Origin: Xiphias gladius
Lineage: Eukaryota > Chordata > Actinopteri > Istiophoriformes > Xiphiidae
Reading direction: 5' to 3'
NCBI RefSeq assembly: GCF_016859285.1
Contig: NC_053414.1
Location: 27,796,261-27,860,260, forward strand
Length of the DNA: 64,000 nt
Shown: piece by piece, positions 23,101-34,491 of the stretch
How the letters are laid out: the number at the start of each line of letters is the position of its first letter
Position numbering within the stretch: the first letter of the stretch is position 1
The notes under the pieces: model-generated
Database searches by the model: none
What the model was told of the DNA's origin: nothing
Seen by the model: only the letters and a program-made list of their open reading frames with translations
Translations under genes and position numbers: made by a program

Positions 23101-26100
23101 CACCTTGGGTTCTGGGTAATTTTGATGGTAATTTTTTCACATTTTTTTTGGCATAACAAACTAAAAGAATAATTCGTTAAACAGATAAATAATCAGCAGA
23201 TTGATAGTGAAAATAATATTTAGTTGCAGCCCAACATTATTAAATTCTTCAATATTACCCTTCTTTTCTGAAATTTATACTGATAGCATGGATGGTCAAT
23301 GCCTTTATGGATTTTTTACATTATCACTTACACACTACCCCATTTTATCTAAGTAAAAAGAAAATCTCAAAAAAAAAAAAAAAAGCTAGCATGGAGGATA
23401 AAGTATGTGAATTATTTATGATTCTTGACAGATGGTCTTTGTCGCTGCAAAATCACTTTATAATAACACTGGCAAAGCCACAAAACAGTAGAAAGGGAAT
23501 GTGTAGTTATAAAAAAACAAATCAATACTCTCAGTGAAACACAAACAGAGCAGCTGGAGAGGGCATGAGCTCTTTCTCAGTTGGCAAAATTGTTAACATT
23601 CCTGTGCAAGCAAGTGGTTTTGTTTGTTCAGGTGTGTATACAGTATGTGTGCATGTGTGTCCATATTAGTCTATTAAAGCACCATTGACAACAGTGACAT
23701 CACAGCAATCCCAAATCTTCCTCCTACTGACTGAACAAATGCAGTCTGTCTCTCTCTCTCTCTCTCTCCCACTTTCTTTATTTCTCTCTCTCTCTCTCTC
23801 TCTCACCTTTGCCCTTGCGGGAGCTGAAGCAGCCACCCTTCTGGCTGGAGGGGGCGGGGCCCTGGTTGATCGGCACAGCCTCCTGATAGCGCTCACATCC
23901 GGGGATTTCGCGGTGCACCTGATAAGACAAGTTCCTCAGCAGACACACACTGTTCTCTATCAACTGCAAAGATGGAGGGAAAATGGTGGGGTGGAAAAAA
24001 GAGATGAGAGGCAAAAATGAGAATTATTAAAATGCAAACACTCAACCTGAAACGTATAAGTACATCAAATCATCTACTTGCAGATTATATGCTATCTTGA
24101 TTAAATTATTCTTTAAAAATGTCTGAACTTTGAATTCTTCCCTGATGAAAGGACAAACTACTGAAAACTACAGGAAACAGGTTTCCCTGTTTGGAAGCCT
24201 TATTTCCAAGCAGAGAAACAAGGGCCAACTAAATGCTTCAGAGGTTTAAATGCACAGTTTGTAATTCCTGCTGTTAGGGGTCTCACAATCAAAACAATAA
24301 CAAAACAGGTAGTTTGGTGACATTGTGAAGTAGCAAGAAATCATGGGAGTTGTTGTCTTCACCACCACTGCCTATGAGAATCTATTTGATCTGACTCAGA
24401 CAGAAATCATGTACTAGGACGAGGTAATGTATTAAACTCTCATTCACATTACGTTTTGTCATATATATTCGCGTTATGTCATTTCATTCTAATGAGATAG
24501 CCGCAAGTAACATTAGCTAGTGTAAAGTTAATTGCTAACTTATCATTAGATTTGTTGACTACCCACACAGCTACTGTAGCTAATGTTATGTGGCAAATTC
24601 AATCATGGAGTAGCCCAGCGCTGTTATCCATGGTCATAACAATCATACTAAACATAATTTGAGCGTGTTGAATGTTGTTATATCGTTACTGTATGCATTA
24701 GCTTGGTGGCTGACATGAGCCACTTGTCACACATCAATAGCTAGATCGATATTGAAATTTCACATTTATAAATTAGCTCAATAAATTGGCATGCAGTTAA
24801 TGAAAAAAATATGCTCTGTGGCAGAAAAAAATGCTGTATTACTATTACTAAATATAATTCTTTGACATTGTATTATTTACAATGACCCTAAGGCATGTGT
24901 AACTATAGCAACTAGAGGGGGTGTAAGGGGGATATGATGCCATTAACAGGCAACCACAATTAAACGCACCGTTACACTGAATAAACCTACATCTCTCTGG
25001 ATGTGAACATTGTTGGAAGCAGTTGAGATAATGTAAGTACAAAAGTCAACAAAATATAAAACATTGGCCTAGTTGTTTTTAAGAATTTTCATGCGAAAAT
25101 TTTACATATTATACCTTCAATGTCCAATAAATCCACATACCTTATTGTCGACATCTTTACAGTCAATCTGGGATTGGACAATGTACATGAGCGAATCGAC
25201 CAATCCTGTGCACTCCCTCAGCTTCCTCCTCGCCTCACTTCGCTCCGAACTCACATTTCTTTAGACAAGTTGAAAGTTGAAAGGATGAGAAACAAGAATG
25301 TAAAACAAAATAAGGATTAGCAGTGTGAACGGCTGGAGAAATAAACAAGGCATTTAAGAGGTTAAAGGGGAAAGGAAAGAGTCACTACAAAAGGATTCCA
25401 GCACACAATGCTTGAGCACACCCCCAAGAGTTGTTTGAATGAAGCTCCTGTTTAAACTACTGCTTTACAAAGAGAGTACAGTTCGACCAGATCAAGTTAC
25501 AGCTCTGGACCAATTTCTTCAACTGCTCTGTGATTGAGTCTCACTTAAAGATTTAACAGAACTGGAAGGAAGGAAAATTGAGACCCAATTAGTTCTTCGT
25601 TCACTAATGTAGAAGGGACGTAAAGAAAGGACCAGGAAGGAGAAAACTCTACGGAATGATATTCAGCCTTGTTCTTTTGTGCTGGCCTGTTTTCCTAGAC
25701 AGACACACCCTCTCACACAATAACAGGACCCCCCCCCAACGGCCACTTCACTGCATAGTTCAGGGAGTTTATTTATATGTTACAGTAGTCCAACATTTCT
25801 AATATTAAAATAGAGACTATAATCAAATCAGGACTTCAGCACAGAAGAAGGTCCCACTTCCCCAATTTTTTTTTTTTTACATTTTTGCAATTCTAATGTC
25901 AGTAAATCCACTATATGCACAGGAAGAGAAAGAAATAAAAACTCATCTTCTAAATAGAAAGTAAGCACTTCATTCAGAGGAAGCTAGATTAATCAGTGTT
26001 AGATCTTCTACCACATCACTACCCTTTGATATGACACAACAACAGAGAAATAAAATAAAGAAAATCCTAACTGTCTTCCAACTGTTGTTTGACTACAAAC

Positions 26101-29100
26101 CTGGTCAACTACATATTTTAGATTTCATTCATATCCTTAATCTGAACAACTACTGCTTCTCTTCCACTGGGGCATTTAGCACTTACATCTTGTGTATCTG
26201 AGACACAATGCTGATCTCCATCTCATCTATACATCTTGTAAAAAATGCTGGGCAAATGATTAAAGCAAGTCATAACACCGACACAGGTCAGGCTCATGTT
26301 GAGACACACGGGTGTAAACAGATGTAGGCATAACAAAGCTACTACATTAGAAACATGTCAACGAGTCAAGATCAACATACCATTTGTGCATTCTCAGTAT
26401 GAAAATTACATTATTTAATCAGCATCAGTCATAATCCGTAGTACTAATCTGACAGTTCAGGTCTTTAAATCAAGGGTCTAGTCACACTTTGCATTGAACG
26501 ATACTGTCCAGACCCTTTCTGCAAATTCCAAAATTTTTAAGTCTTCAAGATAACCATGTTATTCACAAATATTTTTCTACACCCAAAAGGGAGCACTGCA
26601 TATTAGCCGTGTCGTCCAGGGGAATGCATAGATAACAGACCCAGAGGCAAGAACATATTGTTTACACCGTTTAAGTCAATGCCCCACTGTCCTCTGCTCT
26701 CTCCCTCCCTGTAAACTCTTCACCCTCTCCTGATCTCTCCCAGTTACTGTGAGGCTTCAATTCAGCCAGAATTTCTATTTAATAAATAACTGACATTTAA
26801 CAATAAAGTATTTTAATGATACTATATAAACATAAATGAGATATCCTCTTCATATGTGCTAGTAATCAGAGAAAGGCCTCTGACATTCATAATGAACCAG
26901 ATGGAGCATTCCATCATAGACTTTGAATATGATGGACTTGATGGTTTATTTCTTTGTACTTTAAGAGGAGCTTAGAAAAGTATATTTTACCACAGTTATT
27001 ATATGGATATTACCCAGCAATTACAACATGTTTTTATCTGTTAAATTGGGTTACAAAAGGGTTATAAAGCCGTATTAAAATTTCTGCTAAAAATGGGCCA
27101 GTTTATTCTGATTGGGACTGACACATCAGGCGTTGGTACTCTGACTGTACCATCATTCCGATTATTGGTTGGACAAAAGGCTTCACTTGAACACAGCTAC
27201 TTTCCTTCCTCTCCATTAAAATCACTCCATGATGTGTTTCCTACTCTTCTGCTCCGTTAATTCTTCATCGCTCCCTTCCTCCCTTATATAGCCCACTGCT
27301 CTGTCAGTCTGTTAAGCTGGCATCTTTCCACTTTCCTCTCTTGTCTTCATCAGAACTCCCTCCTTCTCTTTGCTTCCATTTCAAACAGCTCTAACCTGCT
27401 TTCTGATACTACCTCCGTCCTTCCTTCCTTTCCTCCCTACCTCAGGCAGCCTGCTGTGTTGGTGAGGGCCGTCTCCCACTCAAGGTGTCTGGGCTTGCAG
27501 TTCTCCTCCCCACCTCCTGCTCCGTTGCTCCCTTGCTCCCAGCCTGAATGGGGGACCATCACCTCGTCGGAGAGGGCATGTAGTGCATGGTCCACAATTT
27601 CCATTTTCACAGAGTCATGAGACGACAGATTCCACAGCGTCCCTGGGAAAAACACCAATTTTGATAATCAATTAATTGTTTAAGTCATTCTTAAGCAAAA
27701 ATACCAAAAAACGTGATGGTTCCAGGTTCTTAAATGTGAGAATATGCTGTGGTTCTTGGTCTCACATTGTAGCAAACTGAATATCTTTGGGTTTTGGACT
27801 TTTGGTTTGTGAAAACAAGACATCTGTTGAATTCACTTTGGGCTGTAGGATATTATGATGGGCATTTTTCACTCTTTTCTAATGTTCGACTAATTGTTGG
27901 GTTTATACCCAATGATTAGTCGATTATTCAAGAAAATAACTGTCAGATTAATCTATAACTAAAATAATTTTGTCTTGTAGCCCTACTTCAGATCTGTCAA
28001 GGACATTTTTAAGAACTTGTTTCCATTTTCACTCTGCCCATTTCCAATGGACTGCTGAACAAGTGTTTATGACCACTGGTTTGTCTAGTTCAGAAAGTTA
28101 CATTAGGACACTCATTAATAAATTGAGAATAGCTACAACAACCAACGACATTTAACCAGAAGTTCAACCAACCACAGTCCAGTCCAGAAGCATCGCTACA
28201 TGGATAAAGTTTAATAAATCAGGAAAAATAAAATCTCAAACGAGCCAACATGAGGACAGAAATATTATGCAGTGTTGATTACAAAAGTGTTATTAGGTAT
28301 ACGTACTGTTATCTAGCTAAATGTGACAATGTACTGTGACATGAACTTTAGGTCATATCGTCTCTGTATTTTAGACTGTCCAATCAGCACTTCTTTGCGA
28401 AAAAGGTATGAAAAGAGCTACAATAAATACTAAAGGTATATGTTCCATATGAGTTGTATGGTACTTAATTTCTGTCATCGGAAGCAATAGATATTTGGTT
28501 TACATAGTATTAATAGCAAGTACAAAGGAATCGGGGGAAGGAGGCACATCTGACAAAGGATACAGCTAGTAATTATTGATGAAATCTTGCTAATGAGAAA
28601 ACTGACACAAGAAGCACATTTGTAAGAAAACTTGGAGAAATTGTCATTATACAGATTTAAAATTTCGACATTGGCACAGAGCTGCAAATAAACCCATCAA
28701 CAGGACTGCATGAATGATGGGGAAAGAACATAAAAAGTTTTTTTTCTTGTTCTTATTATTATTTATATTGTTATTTTTGCCAATAAAGACTTCAGTGAAA
28801 TAAAATATAGAAAACATTTGATAGTCATTCTAACCTGTGATAGTGTCAGTGAGGTCCTGGTCGCGCGTCTTCCTCAGCAGCCTGATCAGGGCAGGCACTC
28901 CATCACAGTTCTTGATGGCTATCTTGTTGTCTGAATCTTTGCCATATGAGATGTTCTTTAGTGCTCCACAGGCTGCGTAGTGAACCTGTAACAGAAACGC
29001 ATAACAGTTTATGAGCAATTAGTCATGATGGAGAATCAATTAGAGAGCACTGATTTCACATACATGGCTTTGGCATAGTGGTAGAAAACAGTGTCATGCC

Positions 29101-32100
29101 CTCGTAACTGTTAGATTGTACTATGCATATTTACATGGGTCTTGGCAGGGCTACTCATGCAAATAATTTCCTATAATTAATGGTGAATTATTTGGCCACA
29201 TTTCCTACATATTTTTACCATAAAGCAATGTGAATTTCAGCATAAATTCATTAACATCCTATAATCAATTATTTGATACACTTTTTCGTTCATTTTTAAA
29301 ACGGTTTTCATGACACCACACCCTTTGTCCTATTTTGTATCTTAGCTTTCCACACGCATGCACACAAACACAGTCTTGTTTCACTATCCACGTGGGGACA
29401 CTCATTGACATAATGCATTCCCTAGCTCCTTACCCTAACTTTAACCATCACAAATATATGCCTAACCTTAACCCTAACCTAACTTAATTGTTACCCTAAC
29501 CCTAAAACCAAGTCTTAACCCTCAAAAAGCAGTCTCTACCCGTGGGGCCCTAAATTTAAAAATAAAACACAAAGTGTGTGGAGTCTTTGGAACCACTTAA
29601 AAGCCTTAAGAGGGTGCAATTGCTGTGTGACCCATTTCTCCAGTCAGCAAGTCATCCAACACACACCAGACTTCAAACTTGTCATTGGCCGTAGAGCATG
29701 AAATGTGAAATTAAGATGCTTCTTTGCTTTGAGAGTGGAATGCATGATGTGGTTTGCCTGGTGATGCCCATACAAACATCAGCAAAACTTTGCCACAGCT
29801 CGGCCTAAATGAAAGGGAATTATAAAAAAAAAAAAAACCACAGCCGAAACCATATTTAGCACAAATGTTGACCTCCGGGATTTAACCAAGAGACGTCAAA
29901 TATGTAATGCTTATTTCCATTTCTCATTCATTCGATATTAGGGTTGAGCCTCACGTTCGCCATGTCCTTAGAACTTGTCTCATGCCAATGAATTGGCACA
30001 GTATTACATAAGAAATACACTACATCCCCTAAGCCTGACTTTTACCCCACCTAGTCCAATTATAAACACACTTCTGTCAAAGTAAAGAATGAACTGAAAG
30101 CCATGGTGAATAAAAGCAAACTGACCTCTTTGTTTGGGTTGTCAAGCATAGAAACCAGCGCTGGGATGCCTTTCAGACGACGCACATCGGACTTCACCTG
30201 GAAAGCAAAAGGACGGATGTAAGAAGTGATTGTGGGTGGGGGTCAAGTAAAGTCTAGTTTACTGTTTTGAAACAGTTCAGCAAATCAAAATTATGTCCCG
30301 GAAAATCCTTAAATGAAAAAAAACCTGGGTGGGCAAATTCATAAAGAAATGTCCCATCAACACTGTTTTTTACTGTTCTTTTTATTAAGAGTAGAATTAA
30401 GAAAAATACAAATATTTTCCATCTTGTATTGCACAAGTTAAGTCTTGCTATGAAAGCAGTTTAAGACATCAAAAATGGTTCAGTCGGCTGTGGATAATGT
30501 CTCGTAATGTTAGAGGAACTTCCTCTTTGTATGAGTTTTTTCCCGCTAAGTTATTACCTTTTTGCTGCATCACTATTGATATTTGAACGTTAGCTACACT
30601 GCTGAGTTCTAGCTCTGATCCTTGCTACTGTAAACATAACAAGTGTGCATTAACAAATTCATAACCAGCAATGCTGGCTGAAAAGCTGGTCCAAAAGTCA
30701 CCACTGAATAGGTGTTTTCACTAATTGACAAGTGGTCAAAGAAAAGCATCTTTCTAGACATCTATTTTTTTTTAAGTTCTTATACATTTGGAGCAAGTTC
30801 CAATTCAAAATCACCCTGAATTAACTCTAAACTTAGAGCTTTGTAAAACAGGAAAAAAACAATTCTCCTATGTCTACTCGCTGAAATCAAGATTTGACCC
30901 TTCCACCTAACTCTACATCTTGGTTTCATTTTTGTAGAACTTTATCTGCTATCATACATGCCTCAATCAATCTTAGAACATATACATAACCAATCATCTT
31001 CAACCTTTGGAGATGTGTCTTTCACCCTCCCGCTCCTAACAACTAACTGCTTCTTATCTACAAATTGAAGCCTTCTTTACTGTAGCTTAAATGGGATAAA
31101 AGCTTTAAATGAAAAAAGAACGTGCTTGCACATGTGGATCTCTTACTTTATCATTCTTATAGGTGAGATGCTGCAGGTATGCAGCCGCGTTGCTCTTGAC
31201 GGGGTCAAGCCTGTAGTTGAGCATGGCGATGACCTCTGGCAGCTCTGGCTGACGCCAGCCACTGGGGCCTGGACCTTTCCTTAGAGTGCTGTCCAATGAG
31301 GCCATGCTTCCTCTTTCACCCTGGGCCAGAGGGGCTCCTCCACCCCAATAGTACACATCCCCTGGACCACTCATGTCACCATCCAAGGTGCCCTCGTAAC
31401 TCCTGAGGAGGAAGGGGAAAAATGTGAATGTACACACTTTTTGATGAAACACAGACATCAATCAATACAAACACAGAGGAAAATTATATCCCTGCGTTTG
31501 CCTTGCAATTGTTCATTAGAATGGTTAGGATTTGGTATCGGCACCGATCTCCCGTTTCGATTTACAAAGTTCAGAATCAACTAATTTCAATTTGATTCAA
31601 TTAGTTTTGATTCTTGAATCAATCAGTTACATCAGATAAAGAAAGTTTCTCAGAATTTATCCTGGGAACTTAAGCGAGGAACACTATTATTTCCTTGAAT
31701 ATAAAATCGTGTGAAGTGCTCGTAATAGGACAAACTTTTAACACATTTCCCAGTTATAAAAAGTGTTTAAAACAGTTGAACAAGAACAATTTAAAAAAAA
31801 AAAAAAAGCACTACTTACAAGAGCATCATCATTCTGCATATTTTAAAAAGATAAAGGCTAAATTCTGTCCCATATAGCTACGCATGGACTGCCAGTAGCA
31901 GATGCTTCAACTAAGTACAGGCATCCAATTCAATGATCAAATTGAGCACAGACATGAAAAAAAGTGAAAGTCTGCTCAATAATTCATCTGCACCGTTTGT
32001 GTAGTAAGCACAGCTGGCTAGCTACTGTTAGCTTCCCAGCAGGGACAGACTGAATGAAGTAGATTCCACACACTTTTCACTCAACTTTCCTCAGCTTTCA

Positions 32101-34455
32101 TATCTCATAGCCAGAGACAAATTTCAGTCTGTCACTCTTGTAGACATGATATCTAGATTGCTACGAGATAGCCAGAGTCAGCTAGCTACCCAGAGTTATG
32201 ACAGTCCTGTAAAATGTGACAGGTCCAAATAAACTGTAATTATTTACGTCACAGTTTACAGGATTGTCATGACTCAAGGCAGCTCATGTAAGCAGCTATC
32301 ATTTACGTTAAAACTTTTCACTTAAAATAACCTTTTCGTGCACGTTGTAACAACTCTATTTCCACGAAGTAGATATTTTACCAAGAGCAAAAACAACAGA
32401 AATTAAATTACTCTTTACTTCAACTTTTCTCTAGCATTTAAGTAATTATGGAAGGAAAATTATCTTGAGCATTTCAATCTCAGACTCACAGACATTACAC
32501 ACAGTGAATGCATATAGAACATACACTGACATAGACTTTAGTTATCCCTGAAACACAGATGAGTCACCACAAAAACACATTACTTACCCGGTCCTGCGTG
32601 GGGGTCCATGGGGGTAGGCGTGGTGGTTACGGGGCACAGTGCTGTAGTGCATTGGGTGTCCCATCCCATAGTCAGGCTCATCATAGCCAATGCTGCGCTG
32701 ATCATCCTCCAGACCGTAAGGCTCTGGAACAAACCTTGGGATGGAGGATAGCTCCATAGCACTTCCCATACGCCCAACCTTCACAGGGGCAGGAATAAGT
32801 GTAATAATACAAGCTACAAGCCAAATGGAAAACTATGCCTACCTAAGTAAATCCTGTTCAATTCTTAACATACAGCATGGAAACAAAGCACCAAATGTAG
32901 CATGTGAATCCTGAAGTGTCAGCAGACCCATTTATAATCTTGCTTAAAGAAAAGTGTCAAAGCCGAGAGATGCAATGATTGTTGAACATACCTGTGGTTG
33001 AGCAGCATATGGGTCCAGCTGGTTCCTGCTGGGGGCTCTATAGCTTGGATCCAGAGTTCTGTAACCATCTGGATGGACAGGTCTAGGGTTGGGTGGGAAT
33101 CAGAGGTTGAGAAGAGACCGGAAAGAGGGAAAATAATGGCTAAAAGAGTATACAATTAAATTGTGAAGATATTTGCCTTGATGGCTTAAGTCCTACATGA
33201 GGCTGAGGTAACATAATTTCAAGAAACAGGGTACCTGTATCGATCATCCATGCGAGCGCCCCTGTTAAGGCTTGCGTAGGTCTCAGACGGAGGTCCAGTA
33301 CGGTATTCATCATAGCCCCCTGGAGGTCCATAGTGGTAGTTTCGGGGAACAGTGTGAGTCGGGTAGTCCATGGGCATGCCTCCGCTGGGTGCCTGCCTGT
33401 ATACCCGGTCCATGGGTGTGGCATAGACACCCATACCTGTCACTGAACCGCCACCATCCAGGGAAAGTGTGTCTGACACGGAGGGGATGACTGTGCGAGT
33501 GGTGGTGGTCTTTACTACTTTCTTTACCTTAAAGGGCGAAAGACAGGAGGCAGGACAAAAGATGTTAATGCTAAATATTTAAAAGCATGAAAATCTGTAT
33601 GTTACAGAGATGTAATCCAAAGGGAAATCTTCAAGTAAATCGTAACAGCAGCAAAATGATCTAAGACAAAACTCATTTGTAACTATTTCTGTCAGCATGT
33701 CATTCTTGCACTTCAGTAGTGCTGTATTCTGCAAACTTTGCAAAAAGTATTTCTATTTGGATTTCATATTACCAGGGTTTCTGTGCGCCGAGTGGTTCCA
33801 TCTTCACCGGTCTCCACAGAGACAACGGGTTGGGACTCCTGGGGTTCCTCCTCCACCATATACGTCTCCTGCACCACCTGACCAGGCTCCATCCTGATCT
33901 ACACACACATATTCACCAATATAGGTTTTATATGGGGCATCCTTAGCATTAACCATGTTAAAAATTAAACAACTGAAATATAGAGGGCTCTGATGGGTGC
34001 TTACGTGATGTGTCCCGTTGATGTAACCCTCGTTCAGTGTCAGCCTGTCTATGTCTGCATCACAAGGAATGCGGCCGTTCTGCAAAGAGAAAGAAATACA
34101 CATGAGGGGATTCAATACACACAGACTGCTTAGAATAAAAGGCTAAATATGCATTTATGAACACACCTACATCACACCACTGACTGGGCTGATGAACTTT
34201 AACAGAGTGACAAGCTACTCATGTTGCAGTAGTGAAAAAAAATAAATAAATAAATTTTTAAAAAAAAGTGAAAGCAGCAACCAAACTTTCATTTAAAATT
34301 TTATTGGCACCCAGCTTTGTCTTGTGATTCGCAGGCACTTTAAGTTCCACTGAAGCTTAAAAAAACTGAATCTTGCTCTATTTTTTTCTAATGTGTTGAG
34401 TTATGGTGATGCAACTAGCTAATGACAGCCTGACCAGAAACAAAACAAGCATGCT

Positions 34456-34491
<36 letters not shown>

